Under the pieces are notes generated by a model that saw only the letters and a list, made by a program, of their open reading frames with translations, was not told the DNA's origin and did no database searches. A program made the position numbers and the translations under genes. From the NCBI GenBank assembly GCA_937928015.1, contig CALFXA010000008.1:1-29922 (forward strand): a DNA stretch of 29,922 nucleotides. The letters run 5' to 3'. The DNA is from an uncultured Anaerolineales bacterium. GTDB lineage: Bacteria > Chloroflexota > Anaerolineae > Anaerolineales > Villigracilaceae. Below are positions 1 to 9,482 of the stretch, one piece after another (position 1 is the first letter of the stretch; every line of letters begins with the position of its first letter).

Positions 1-2
1 AC

Positions 3-377
3 TTTAGCGCCAAGAGCGTGCCGTCGAACATCAACTTCGCCATCTCGCTGGTGGTGACCTACGCCGTCGCCCTGGGAATTACCATCGTGACCACATTCTT
101 CTTTCCCGCCCAAAACGGACTCGCCTTCGAGTTGAAGCAGCTCAACTGGGCCAGTTTCCTGCTGGCACTGGCCATCGTGGGCATCGAGTTCGGCTTCCTG
201 CTGGTCTACCGCTCGGGCTGGAATCTGGGCATCGCCGCGGTGCTGGTCAATGTGGTTGCGTCGCTGATCCTGCTGCCCGTGGCGATCTTCCTCTTCAAGG
301 ACAAGATCTCGTGGGTAAACATCCTTGGGATTTTCGTGTGTTTGGCTGGCTTGATTATGCTAAACTGGAAACGATAG
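3..377 (+). CDS. EamA/DMT-type small membrane transporter, 5' end missing
   Basis: The reading frame is open from the first bases of the window, so the gene begins upstream and only about 125 residues are visible. A GTG at 18 is an internal Val more likely than a start, because the codons before it (F-S-A-K-S) continue in frame without a stop. The visible part is almost entirely hydrophobic, with about four membrane segments, and ends with a short basic tail (NWKR). It resembles single-EamA-domain members of the drug/metabolite transporter superfamily, which are about 140 residues and work as dimers in the cytoplasmic membrane. Substrate unknown. In a glycan locus such small proteins can be flippase-like, but that is inference. 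Family call moderate, function weak. Confidence 0.6.
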   Translation, partial: FSAKSVPSNINFAISLVVTYAVALGITIVTTFFFPAQNGLAFELKQLNWASFLLALAIVGIEFGFLLVYRSGWNLGIAAVLVNVVASLILLPVAIFLFKDKISWVNILGIFVCLAGLIMLNWKR

Positions 378-388
378 GAGATATATCC

Positions 389-862
389 ATGAATAAGATT
401 ATGCTTTTCATGCTTTCGTTCCTGTTGTTCTTCACTGCGTGTGCGCCTGCGCCCACTTCAACCCCCGCATCCCTCGAGTCCACGCCAGCCTTTGTCGAGA
501 CGGTGGATGCCTTCTACAGGAAGATCAATGAAGCCCAGTCGAAGGAGGACTTGCTCCTCGCATTTAATCTGCTGACCACGATGGCGATGGGCAATCCCAA
601 GATCGTCCCTCTCGGCGATGTGTCCAAGTTCCAGGACAAATGGTGGGAATCGAAGGTGTCGTACAAACTTTACGATTGCGGTGAGAATGTTGTCTTCGCT
701 GAAGAGACGCTTTATCCCAGAAGCAATAGTTCGCCCGTCACGCCCACTCCGCCCCATTTCATGCGTTTTGATCTTATGCAAAGTGAGGAAGGCACCCTGA
801 TCGACAATATCACCCGCGCAGACGCTCCCAGGGAAGGCTGCGTTCTCGTGCTTGAACAATAA
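389..862 (+). CDS. Small secreted lipoprotein of unknown function
   Basis: This 157-residue protein starts at the ATG at 389, preceded by a good AGGAG-type ribosome site overlapping the stop of the upstream gene; an in-frame start further upstream would destroy the signal peptide. Residues 1-17 form a classic lipoprotein signal (basic N-terminus, hydrophobic core) ending in the lipobox F-T-A-C with the lipidated Cys at position 18. A Pro/Thr/Ser-rich linker follows, as is common after lipidation sites. The mature part (about 45-157) has no motif I recognise; two further Cys residues near the end could form a disulfide. Predicted to sit on the outer face of the cytoplasmic membrane. It is probably co-transcribed with the small ORF beginning at 884. 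Confidence 0.75.
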   Translation: MNKIMLFMLSFLLFFTACAPAPTSTPASLESTPAFVETVDAFYRKINEAQSKEDLLLAFNLLTTMAMGNPKIVPLGDVSKFQDKWWESKVSYKLYDCGENVVFAEETLYPRSNSSPVTPTPPHFMRFDLMQSEEGTLIDNITRADAPREGCVLVLEQ

Positions 863-883
863 CCAATTGGAGATATAACACGA

Positions 884-970
884 ATGTTTTCTTGTTTCAA
901 ATCCGCCGCCCGCATTCTGCTCAAGGGCGACCAGAAAAAGAAAACGCGCAATCTTATCCCTGTGAAGTAA
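884..970 (+). pseudogene. Remnant copy of a sulfotransferase gene start (28 codons)
   Basis: A 28-codon frame starts with ATG at 884 after GGAG (869-872) and stops with TAA two bases before the next gene's ATG. Its product matches the N-terminus of the sulfotransferase that begins at 1320: both carry A-A-R-I-L-L-K-G-D, then a K-K-K run, then R-N-x-I-P. At DNA level 903-924 is identical to 1345-1366 over 22 bases, with further similarity on the 3' side. The first six or seven codons differ between the copies. It is best read as the stub of a tandem sulfotransferase paralogue whose body was lost. It may still be translated and couple ribosomes onto the gene at 973, but that is speculation. Confidence 0.65.
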
Positions 971-972
971 TT

Positions 973-1320
973 ATGTCTGAAGAACTGGTGATTCTCTTCC
1001 GCCCAACGGGCTCAAAAGAATTAGAATTGGTCTCCGCCAGCGGATTCCGCCGCTGGCCGCCGCGCCTGCCCGAGCAGCCAATCTTTTATCCCGTGACCAA
1101 CGAAGAATATGCCCGTGAGATCGCGGTCAAGTGGAATGTGCCTGAGAGCGGCATTGGTTATGTGACGAAGTTCGCGGTGAAGAAAAGCTTCATGGAACGT
1201 TATGCTGTCCATAAAGTGGGCGGCGACCATCACAGCGAGTGGTGGATTCCCGCTGAAGACCTGCAAGAACTCAACGAGAACATCGTTGGCTCGATCGAAG
1301 TCATTGGAGAGTACAAGTAA
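973..1320 (+). CDS. Small protein of the 'ADP-ribosylation/crystallin J1' annotation group
   Basis: A 115-residue soluble protein. I chose ATG 973 because the frame upstream of it runs through the sulfotransferase remnant in a different frame and gives nonsense sequence. It has the typical pattern of this small family: an N-terminal L-x-R-P-x-G motif, a Pro-rich stretch (RRWPPRLPEQPIFYPV), G-Y-V-T-x-F-A-V in the middle, and a W-W-I-P-A-E-x-L segment near the C-terminus. Database entries of this type are often named 'ADP-ribosylation/crystallin J1', but I know of no demonstrated activity and see no catalytic signature. It shares one base (TAATG) with the following sulfotransferase gene, so the two are translationally coupled. 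It lies between the two copies of the sulfotransferase N-terminal sequence. Confidence 0.7.
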   Translation: MSEELVILFRPTGSKELELVSASGFRRWPPRLPEQPIFYPVTNEEYAREIAVKWNVPESGIGYVTKFAVKKSFMERYAVHKVGGDHHSEWWIPAEDLQELNENIVGSIEVIGEYK

Positions 1321-2351
1321 TGGATTTTTTCGCCCGTCTAAAACCCGCCGCCCGCATTCTGCTCAAAGGCGACCCCAAAAAGAAACAGCGCAATCCCATC
1401 CCCGCCATCACTGCCGAGGAAGTGGCTGAGGTCAGGCAGTTCTTCCCGCGCGAGAAGTTCTTCATCTTCGGTCATGCGCGCTCGGGCACAACGCTGCTGA
1501 TGCGTCTGGCGCGTCTGCACCCCGAGGTTCATTGCAATTATCAGGCGCACTTCTTCACGCGCCAACCGCTGCTCAAGTCGCTGGTCAACACGCCCGAGGC
1601 GGAGGAATGGCTGACTCGCAAGTCCAACCGTTGGAATCAGGGCCGCGACCTCTCGCCGCTGGTGTTGCGCTCGGCGGCAGACTTCATCTTGGAGCGCGAC
1701 GCTGCCCGCGAAAACAAACGCATCGTCGGCGACAAAAGCCCCTCGTCCACGATCCACGGTCAGGCCGTACGCGACATGCATGCTGTCTACCCCGACGCGA
1801 AGCTGGTCTACATCGTCCGCGACGGGCGCGATGTGCTCATCTCGGAGCGCTTCCGCAACTTCGTGGAGGAATCCAAGTTCCTGACCGCCGAGGACAAACG
1901 CATCATCGAGGACCTGCGCAGGGACCAGACGCAATTCACGAACGGCACGCGCTCGATCTTCACCGAGACCGTCATCCGCCGCGTGGCTTCGGGTTGGGTC
2001 AAAAACTTGAAAGAGACCGAGGACGAAGGCCGCCGTCTGTTCGGCGATCACTATTACGGGATGCGCTATGAGGACTTGCTGGCGCGTCCCTTCGAGGAGA
2101 TGCAGAAGCTGTGGGCCTTCCTCGGCGTGGACACTGACCCATCGTTGGAGGCGACTATCCGCGCCGAGATGTCGTCCAACCCCGACGAGGAATGGCAGGC
2201 CAAACGCAACGGTGACATCTCCTCCTTCCTGCCCAAGGGACAGGCAGGCAACTGGCAGCGTCTCTTCACCGCGCGTGACAAGGCCGTCTTCAAAGAGGTC
2301 GCGGGCGAGATGTTGATGCGCTGGAAGTATGAAGCAGATTTGAGTTGGTAA
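1320..2351 (+). CDS. PAPS-dependent sulfotransferase 1
   Basis: A 343-residue cytosolic sulfotransferase of the PF00685/PF13469 type, which moves sulfate from PAPS to a hydroxyl of an acceptor. Residues 51-58 (GHARSGTT) form the 5'-phosphosulfate-binding loop. VRDGRD at 166-171 with Ser175 forms the 3'-phosphate-binding site (Arg167, Ser175). G-D-K-S-P near 137-141 is a further typical family motif. The C-terminal part has the usual helix with K-R-N-G and a W-x-R-L-F segment. Start ATG 1320 overlaps the previous stop by one base. It is more distant from the other two sulfotransferases here than they are from each other, so it probably has a different acceptor. The PAPS donor would come from the Sat-CysC protein encoded at 6117. 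Acceptor unknown; a surface glycan is inferred from context. Confidence 0.88.
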   Translation: MDFFARLKPAARILLKGDPKKKQRNPIPAITAEEVAEVRQFFPREKFFIFGHARSGTTLLMRLARLHPEVHCNYQAHFFTRQPLLKSLVNTPEAEEWLTRKSNRWNQGRDLSPLVLRSAADFILERDAARENKRIVGDKSPSSTIHGQAVRDMHAVYPDAKLVYIVRDGRDVLISERFRNFVEESKFLTAEDKRIIEDLRRDQTQFTNGTRSIFTETVIRRVASGWVKNLKETEDEGRRLFGDHYYGMRYEDLLARPFEEMQKLWAFLGVDTDPSLEATIRAEMSSNPDEEWQAKRNGDISSFLPKGQAGNWQRLFTARDKAVFKEVAGEMLMRWKYEADLSW

Positions 2352-2363
2352 TAGGACGTGTCT

Positions 2364-3302
2364 ATGTCTGATATCCTGATCCGCCACTATGTTCCTGAAA
2401 CTGATCTGTCCAATCTTGCGCGTATGTTGGCTGAGACCGAGGCGATTGACCGTGATGGGGAGGATGCCTCGGAGGAATATTTGCGGAATGCGTTGACGTG
2501 GCCGAACTATCGTCCGACCCAGGATACGTGGGTTGCAGAGTCGGAAGGAATACTGGTCGGTTATGGGGTGGCGCTTGAGCAGCCCTCGCAGCGTTGTACG
2601 ATTTATGTAGTTGTCCATCCAGCACATCGGCGAACGGGGTTGGGAAGCCAGTTGCTTGAGTTGACCCTGAAGCGTGCTCGCGAAGTTGGTTCGAAAAATA
2701 TTCTGGTATATGCCAATGAACATAACAACGCGTCAAACTCGTTCCTGGAACATCACGAGTTTCAGCGCGTTGGCTCTTCGGGAGCGATGAGGCTGGATCG
2801 TGGCGTGGAAATTCCTCCAGCGGAATTTCCAAAAGGCTTTACTCTTAAAAAATATTCGGAAGTGAAAGACCCGCTCCTGCTATTGAAGGCTCTAAATATT
2901 TGTTATCAAGGCATGTGGGGGCATGGACACAATGACAATCCATCGGAGGAAGAACAAAGGTCTCCGCGTTTTCTCAAGTATTATGATGAGCAAGACATCC
3001 TTCTGCTTTTTGATGAAAAGGACGCGATCCTTGGAATCTGTTCTCTGAAATCAGAAGGAAGACAAACTGATGATGGAGAATTGAATGATCTTCTTGACGG
3101 GCCAGGTATCCTTCAGGAATTCCGTGAGCAAGGTTATCAACGTCCATTCGTTCTGGCGGGAATTCAACATTTACGCCAAAAAGGCTCTCGTCGCGTTGTT
3201 CTTGAGTTTTGGGGGGATAATGAAAATGCTTTGAATATCTACCGCTCGCTTGGATTTGAAATGACAAATCAATTTATAGCCTATCATAAGGAGTTGGTAT
3301 GA
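2364..3302 (+). CDS. Tandem GNAT acetyltransferase (two GNAT domains)
   Basis: 312 residues, starting at ATG 2364 with AGGA about eight bases upstream; a GTG two codons earlier is in frame but less well placed. The N-terminal GNAT domain (about 1-150) has the acetyl-CoA-binding motif A at 85-94 (HPAHRRTGLG) followed by the usual helix and an Asn-rich segment. A second, more divergent GNAT domain fills about 160-312 and ends with N-x-x-A-L-N-I-Y-x-S-L-G-F-E, the usual C-terminal GNAT signature. The double-domain layout recalls MshD (mycothiol synthase), but the context (Gfo/Idh and nonulosonate genes) suggests N-acetylation of an amino sugar. Base composition becomes more AT-rich from about 2830 on. 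Its TGA overlaps the next ATG in ATGA. Confidence 0.8.
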   Translation: MSDILIRHYVPETDLSNLARMLAETEAIDRDGEDASEEYLRNALTWPNYRPTQDTWVAESEGILVGYGVALEQPSQRCTIYVVVHPAHRRTGLGSQLLELTLKRAREVGSKNILVYANEHNNASNSFLEHHEFQRVGSSGAMRLDRGVEIPPAEFPKGFTLKKYSEVKDPLLLLKALNICYQGMWGHGHNDNPSEEEQRSPRFLKYYDEQDILLLFDEKDAILGICSLKSEGRQTDDGELNDLLDGPGILQEFREQGYQRPFVLAGIQHLRQKGSRRVVLEFWGDNENALNIYRSLGFEMTNQFIAYHKELV

Positions 3303-4318
3303 AAACTCTAATTGCTGGACTCGGCTCGATTGGCCGACGACATTTCCGAAACCTGGTGGCGCTCGGCGAAACGGACATCGTCCTGCTTCGTACGCGCAAG
3401 TCCACGCTGCCCGATGACGAGCTGGCTGGCTATCCCGTCGAAACGGACCTGGCCGAGGCGTTGAAACGGCACCAACCCGAGGCGGTGGTGGTGGCCAATC
3501 CCACGTCGATGCATCTGGAGGTCGCCGTCCCAGCCGCCGAGGCGGGATGTCACATCCTGCTCGAAAAGCCAGTCTCGCATTCGCTTGAAGGCCTCGACCT
3601 TTTGCAGCAGGCCGCCGCGAAGAGCGGAAGCCGCATCCTGGTCGGGTTCCAGTTCCGCTATCATCCCACGCTGAACAAGGCCCGTGAGTTGATCCAGGCT
3701 GGGATGATTGGCCGCGCGCTGACCGTCCACGCGCACTGGGGCGAGTACCTGCCCAACTGGCACCCGTGGGAGGATTATCGCCAGAGCTACGCCGCGCGCG
3801 CGGAACTGGGCGGCGGCGTAATCGTCACGCTGACGCATCCGCTGGATTATCTGCGTTACCTGCTGGGTGATGTGTCGACGCTGTGGTCGTTTAATGGACA
3901 CATCTCTCCGTTGGAAGTGGACGTGGAAGATGCGGCCGAGATTGGTCTGCGATTTGCGAACGGGGCGGTGGGCGGCGTGCACGTCAACTATTTCCAGCGG
4001 CCGCCGATCCACAAACTGGAGATCGTCGGGACACAGGGCACCCTGCGCTGGGACAACGCCGACGGCGTTCTGCATCTACTCAGGATGCCTGCCGAGTTTG
4101 GAACTTGGGATGCCAACCCGCCTGCGCCAGTCGTGGAACAATTCCTCCTGCCCGAAGGCTTCGACCGCAATCATCTCTTCGTCGCGCAGACGAAACACTT
4201 CCTGGACGTGGTGCGTGGCGCGCAACCCATCTGTGACCTGAACGACGGTACCCAGGCCTTAAAGCTGGCGCTGGGCGCGAAGGAATCGCAAAGCACGGGC
4301 CGAAGCGTGATGTTGTAA
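3299..4318 (+). CDS. Gfo/Idh/MocA-family NAD(P)-dependent sugar oxidoreductase
   Basis: 339 residues. The Rossmann nucleotide-binding loop is GLGSIG at 7-12. The family motif E-K-P (with V-S-H after it) lies near residue 93 and supplies the catalytic Lys. A C-terminal alpha/beta domain with the pattern G-G-G-V-I-V-T-L-T-H-P-L-D follows, the His being a usual active-site residue. Members oxidise or reduce hydroxyls on sugars or nucleotide sugars. Here it is translationally coupled (ATGA) to the GNAT gene. The pairing of GNAT, Gfo/Idh, PtmA-like SDR, NeuB and NeuA resembles the Campylobacter ptm set, where PtmF is the Gfo/Idh member. That makes a role in making a nonulosonate precursor plausible, but the substrate is unknown. 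A 28-bp perfect palindrome follows the stop. Confidence 0.85.
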   Translation: MKTLIAGLGSIGRRHFRNLVALGETDIVLLRTRKSTLPDDELAGYPVETDLAEALKRHQPEAVVVANPTSMHLEVAVPAAEAGCHILLEKPVSHSLEGLDLLQQAAAKSGSRILVGFQFRYHPTLNKARELIQAGMIGRALTVHAHWGEYLPNWHPWEDYRQSYAARAELGGGVIVTLTHPLDYLRYLLGDVSTLWSFNGHISPLEVDVEDAAEIGLRFANGAVGGVHVNYFQRPPIHKLEIVGTQGTLRWDNADGVLHLLRMPAEFGTWDANPPAPVVEQFLLPEGFDRNHLFVAQTKHFLDVVRGAQPICDLNDGTQALKLALGAKESQSTGRSVML

Positions 4319-4322
4319 AAGA

Positions 4323-4350
4323 GTAGGGGCGAGCGGCCGCTCGCCCCTAC
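4323..4350. repeat. 28-bp perfect palindrome, likely bidirectional terminator; repeat family A copy 1
   Basis: A perfect palindrome with outer arms GTAGGGGCGA / TCGCCCCTAC around the self-complementary core GCGGCCGC. It lies in the 33-base gap between two convergent genes, preceded by AAAAGA and followed by TTTATTTT, so a transcript from either side would form a GC hairpin next to a short U-rich run. The same outer arms with a different but again self-complementary core recur at 12895-12922. A looser relative surrounds 6032-6090. It is therefore both a probable terminator and a dispersed repeat. Confidence 0.75.
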
Positions 4351-4351
4351 T

Positions 4352-5938
4352 TTATTTCACGATCACCTTGTCCCACAGTACATACGGGGAATCTTTCCGC
4401 AGGTAAACCTGTAGTTTCTCGCCAATGGTGGCGTATACATAATCATCCAAATAGGGTGCGGCTTCCTGGTCCGTGCCTTCCCAGATCGAGACGATGATGT
4501 CGGGCTTCAATTCGCCGAAGGTGTAGGCGTACTCCCATTTCATGTGACCGGGGCGCATGGTCGGCACGTCGGCGATGCTCATCGGGACGCGCACATTCTG
4601 ATGCGCGATGTACGGGTCGGCTTTGCCGAGGATGTCGATAGCGTAGTCTTGCGGCAGCAGATAGGGGATGGTCCCTGCGCCGATGACGGCTATCGACGCA
4701 CCAGGCTTGGTGGTCCCCTGCAGGGCCAGCGCGATACGCAGGTTGCGTTCATTGCCCGCCGTGTAATCGGGGCGGCGCAAGAAAGCCCAACGCTCGATGG
4801 ACTTCCAGTCGCCCATCAACGCGTTGAAGTTGAGCAGGGTGATGATGAACAGCACCAGCCAGGCCAGGCGGGCCAGCGCCAGCGGACCCTTGCGGTCGCC
4901 TAATTCGGCCACCATTTCCTGACGAATCTCCTCGATGGCCAGCATCAGACAGGTAAAGAGCAGCGGCATGGCAAGGGCAATGAATCGATTCGCGCCGCCG
5001 TGATCCTCCCAGGCGTCGCCGCCCACGTACACGGAGTAGGCCATTTGCCCGAGGATGACCAGCGTCAGCAGGACTACGCGCCAGTCGCGGCGGAAGAAGA
5101 TCAGGCTCAATGAAAGCAGGATCAGGATCCAGTTCGAGTAATAAATGAACATTGCCAGCGCATACGCCCCGCGCAGCAAGCGCAGCGTGGCGGGCCAGCC
5201 TTCCACTTTGAGGTAATAGGTGTTGGGCAGCCAGTCGCCGTAGTAGGCATGACGGGCCAGCGTCTGCCCGCCGAGGAACAGCGCCAGCAGGAGTCCGCCG
5301 ACCAGCAGATGGGTCCAGCGGCGATTCTTGTCTGCAAAGAACAACACGGCCAGCACGACGATGTACGGAACCGCCATATCGAAGCGGACCAGCGTCGAAA
5401 CGGCCAGCAGGATGTAGGTCCAGACGGGGAAACGGGTGCGGTCGAAGCTGAGGTAGATCGCCGCCGAGAGCAGCAGTCCCAACAGGCTGACCTCCATCCC
5501 GAGCAGTGCCCACGAGTGCAGCGGTTGATAGAAAGCGGTCAGCGCCACCGCGCCGAGCATAACGAACAGGTCGTCGGTGAAATGCTCGACGATCCACTTG
5601 ACGAAGAATAACGTGCCCGCCATGAAGACTGCGCCCGCCCATTGCACCACCAGGCTGGTCTGCGAAAGCGGAATGGGGAGCAGGTGGACCAGCGCCATCA
5701 ATCCCACCCACAGCGGATTGGTGAATCCTTCCACGCGCTCGCCCGCGTTCCAGACGGGGCCGAGGCCGTGCGCCAGGTTGTAGGCGTAGCGCATCGAGAT
5801 CATGGCGTCGTCGAACAGCACGTAATATTTTGCGCCGTTGACCGTCACGCTGGTGGACTCGATGTAGCGGTAGGCGTAATAGAAAAATCCCGCCACGAGC
5901 AGGAGGAAGAGAAAATTACGCAGGAATTTGGAGTTCAT
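4352..5938 (-). CDS. GT-C fold membrane glycosyltransferase (AftB-like)
   Basis: 528 residues with about ten membrane segments followed by a soluble C-terminal domain of roughly 150 residues. Just after the first membrane segment, F-D-D (Asp43-Asp44) is followed by A-M-I-S-M-R-Y-A and then by R-V-E-G-F-T-N-P-L-W. This is the first-loop signature of polyprenyl-phosphate-sugar-dependent GT-C enzymes, close to the mycobacterial arabinosyltransferase AftB pattern. The enzyme would transfer a sugar from a lipid-linked donor on the outer face of the membrane. It faces away from sat-cysC. Its ATG lies seven bases after a perfect TATAAT (complement of 5946-5951) without room for a ribosome site, so the mRNA is probably leaderless. 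Donor and acceptor unknown. Confidence 0.8.
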   Translation of the reverse strand: MNSKFLRNFLFLLLVAGFFYYAYRYIESTSVTVNGAKYYVLFDDAMISMRYAYNLAHGLGPVWNAGERVEGFTNPLWVGLMALVHLLPIPLSQTSLVVQWAGAVFMAGTLFFVKWIVEHFTDDLFVMLGAVALTAFYQPLHSWALLGMEVSLLGLLLSAAIYLSFDRTRFPVWTYILLAVSTLVRFDMAVPYIVVLAVLFFADKNRRWTHLLVGGLLLALFLGGQTLARHAYYGDWLPNTYYLKVEGWPATLRLLRGAYALAMFIYYSNWILILLSLSLIFFRRDWRVVLLTLVILGQMAYSVYVGGDAWEDHGGANRFIALAMPLLFTCLMLAIEEIRQEMVAELGDRKGPLALARLAWLVLFIITLLNFNALMGDWKSIERWAFLRRPDYTAGNERNLRIALALQGTTKPGASIAVIGAGTIPYLLPQDYAIDILGKADPYIAHQNVRVPMSIADVPTMRPGHMKWEYAYTFGELKPDIIVSIWEGTDQEAAPYLDDYVYATIGEKLQVYLRKDSPYVLWDKVIVK

Positions 5939-5945
5939 AATCGAA

Positions 5946-5951
5946 ATTATA
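5946..5951 (-). promoter_or_regulatory. -10 box TATAAT of a probably leaderless promoter for the GT-C gene
   Basis: On the minus strand the sequence reads TATAAT, seven bases, then ATG at 5938. A transcription start 6-8 bases after a -10 box would fall at the start codon, giving a leaderless mRNA. No convincing -35 hexamer is visible. Confidence 0.5.
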
Positions 5952-5980
5952 ACGTAGGGAAGCTGCGTTCCCGCCTAAAA

Positions 5981-6005
5981 CCAAAATTCACCTGCTGAAT
6001 TTTGG
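5981..6005. promoter_or_regulatory. Operator-like inverted repeat upstream of sat-cysC
   Basis: Perfect 10-bp arms CCAAAATTCA and TGAATTTTGG separated by five bases (CCTGC). The element ends two bases before the TATAAT at 6008 and covers the expected -35 region of the sat-cysC promoter. It also lies about 30 bp upstream of the -10 box of the divergent GT-C gene. The spacing and symmetry suit a dimeric transcription factor, but no regulator gene is in the window. A role as RNA hairpin is less likely because it would lie outside the transcript. Confidence 0.45.
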
Positions 6006-6007
6006 AG

Positions 6008-6013
6008 TATAAT
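6008..6013 (+). promoter_or_regulatory. -10 box TATAAT upstream of sat-cysC
   Basis: A perfect TATAAT 104 bases before the sat-cysC start. The implied leader is about 100 nt and contains the GTAAGGGCACAGC / GCTGTGCCCCTAC hairpin at 6032-6090. No good -35 hexamer is present at 16-18 bp; that position is occupied by the inverted repeat at 5981-6005, which would fit activator dependence or repression. Confidence 0.5.
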
Positions 6014-6031
6014 TCGCGCTTGTGAAAACTG

Positions 6032-7844
<1,813 letters not shown>

Positions 7845-7856
7845 TTTGACCAAGGA

Positions 7857-7892
7857 GTACGCAGTACATGCCGCGAGGTGTGTACTGCGTAC
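7857..7892. repeat. 12-bp perfect hairpin between sat-cysC and the next gene
   Basis: GTACGCAGTACA at 7857-7868 and TGTACTGCGTAC at 7881-7892 are perfect reverse complements around a 12-base loop. There is no U-tract, so it is not a canonical terminator. The second arm ends only seven bases before the next ATG and leaves no room for a ribosome site. The pattern looks like another dispersed palindromic repeat, but only one copy is in the window. Confidence 0.65.
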
Positions 7893-7899
7893 CGTTTGA

Positions 7900-9474
7900 A
7901 TGAACCCCCGATCTTTCCCCCCGACCTCCCGCCTGCTGCGAACGACCTGGGCTTTTTTCTCCGCCCTGGGCCTGCTCGCCGTGGCCGGAGGTTGGTTGCT
8001 TTTCTACGCCACTCCTCAGGGACTTGGCCTGAACGACGACTCGATTGCCTACATCGCGGGTGCGCGCTCCCTGCTCAGCGGACAGGGTTACCGCGAGATC
8101 TGGCTGATCAGCGCGGGACCGGTGACGCACTTCCCGCCTGGCTTTCCGTCGGCGCTGGCCTTCTTCAGCCTCGTCACAGGCATCGACCCGTTGCGCGCGG
8201 CGCGTCTGCTCAACGGGCTACTGTTCGGCTTGAACACCTTCCTGATGGGTTGGCTGGCTCTGCGCATGACCAAGTCGCGGATCATTGGTCTGCTGACCGC
8301 GCTGCTGTTCATGCTGACGCCCTCGCTGCTGCGCATCCATTCCAATGCGATGAGCGAGCCGTTGTACGTGTTCTTCACGCTTGTCACGTTCTTATTGTTC
8401 GATCTTTATTTTTCCCCTCACCCCAACTACTCTCCCGGCGGGAGACGGGCAAGTGAGGGCCTGCTCCTTGCGACGGGACTCGTCACCAGCTTTGCCTTCC
8501 TGACGCGCTATGCCGCGTTGGCCTTGCTGGCCACGGGTATCGTGGCGTTGTTCATCCTGCATAGTGAGTGGCGCAAGCGACTCGTCAGCGCGGGAATCTA
8601 TCTGGTGGGATTCGTCCCGTTCGTGCTGGCGTGGATGATCCGCAACCGCATCGTCGGCGGGACGGTGACCAACCGCGACATCGGCTGGCATCCCATCACC
8701 GAGACGAACGCGCGCATGGGCATCCGCACCTTCTCGGAATTCCTCGTCCCGATCTCGAACTGGCAATTGAGCCTGATCAAGACGCCTGAATTGTTTGAAA
8801 TCGTCTTGGTATTTCTCGCGTTGGGACTGCTGGTCTGGACGCTCAAGGTCGGTTTACCGCGTTTCTTCCAACCCGAGAAGAATCCGCAGCCCGAGGTCAT
8901 CTCGTTCCTGAACGAGCTCTACATCTTCGGTTATTTCCTGGCGCTCGCGGCGACTATGACCTTCTTCGATCCCGCCACGAAATTTCAATTGCGCATCGTC
9001 GCGCCGATGCTGGTCTCGCTGGTGCTGTTGCTGGCGTTTGCCTTGAAAACGGTGTCAGGCTGGGGTACAGGGAAATGGTTGGCCATCGGGCTGGCGGTCG
9101 TGATCTTTGTCGTGTCTGCTGTCGGGATGAGCCAGTCGCTCACCGACTTGCGCCGCGGTGGACAGGTCTATGCCAACGAGCGTTGGTACGACGCGCCCGC
9201 CATCGCGGAGTTGCGCAAGCTGCCTGCGGATGTGGTCATCCATAGCAATCAGCCGGGCGTGATCTATCTGTACGTGGGTCGGCCTGGCGCGCTGTTGCCC
9301 GAGAAGGCTCAAGACGCAGAACAGCTTCAGGCGGATGTGTTGGCGGGCAAGGCGGTCATCGTCATCTTCAAGGATTCCAATGCCGATGAGGCCACGCAGG
9401 CCTATTACGACGCATTGGGGCAGGGGCTGCGTATCGGAAAATACAACGGCGATGTGATCTATTCCGCGCCATAG
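7900..9474 (+). CDS. GT-C fold membrane glycosyltransferase (ArnT/PMT-like)
   Basis: 524 residues with about ten or more membrane segments and a soluble tail. The first external loop carries N-D-D (Asp46-Asp47) followed by S-I-A-Y-I-A-G-A-R-S-L-L-S-G-Q-G-Y, the usual GT39/ArnT-like catalytic region, then F-P-P-G-F-P. It would use a polyprenyl-phosphate sugar on the outer face of the membrane. Start ATG 7900 has no ribosome site and follows directly on a hairpin. Bases 8415-8459 hold a 45-bp palindromic repeat read in frame as a 15-residue hydrophilic insert between two membrane helices (see separate entry). The gene is followed by an SDR gene with AGGAG in the eight-base gap. Acceptor unknown. 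Confidence 0.8.
   Translation: MNPRSFPPTSRLLRTTWAFFSALGLLAVAGGWLLFYATPQGLGLNDDSIAYIAGARSLLSGQGYREIWLISAGPVTHFPPGFPSALAFFSLVTGIDPLRAARLLNGLLFGLNTFLMGWLALRMTKSRIIGLLTALLFMLTPSLLRIHSNAMSEPLYVFFTLVTFLLFDLYFSPHPNYSPGGRRASEGLLLATGLVTSFAFLTRYAALALLATGIVALFILHSEWRKRLVSAGIYLVGFVPFVLAWMIRNRIVGGTVTNRDIGWHPITETNARMGIRTFSEFLVPISNWQLSLIKTPELFEIVLVFLALGLLVWTLKVGLPRFFQPEKNPQPEVISFLNELYIFGYFLALAATMTFFDPATKFQLRIVAPMLVSLVLLLAFALKTVSGWGTGKWLAIGLAVVIFVVSAVGMSQSLTDLRRGGQVYANERWYDAPAIAELRKLPADVVIHSNQPGVIYLYVGRPGALLPEKAQDAEQLQADVLAGKAVIVIFKDSNADEATQAYYDALGQGLRIGKYNGDVIYSAP
8415..8459. repeat. 45-bp palindromic repeat inserted in frame in a GT-C gene
   Basis: Outer arms CCCTCAC and GTGAGGG and inner arms CTCTCCCG and CGGGAGAC (one mismatch) make a two-part hairpin of 45 bp. 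This is the layout of a common intergenic repeat in environmental bacterial genomes (recalled, not searched). Here it lies inside a coding region, is exactly 15 codons long, has no stop in frame, and encodes a Pro/Gly/Arg-rich segment between two hydrophobic helices. Confidence 0.6.
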
Positions 9475-9482
9475 GAGACATC

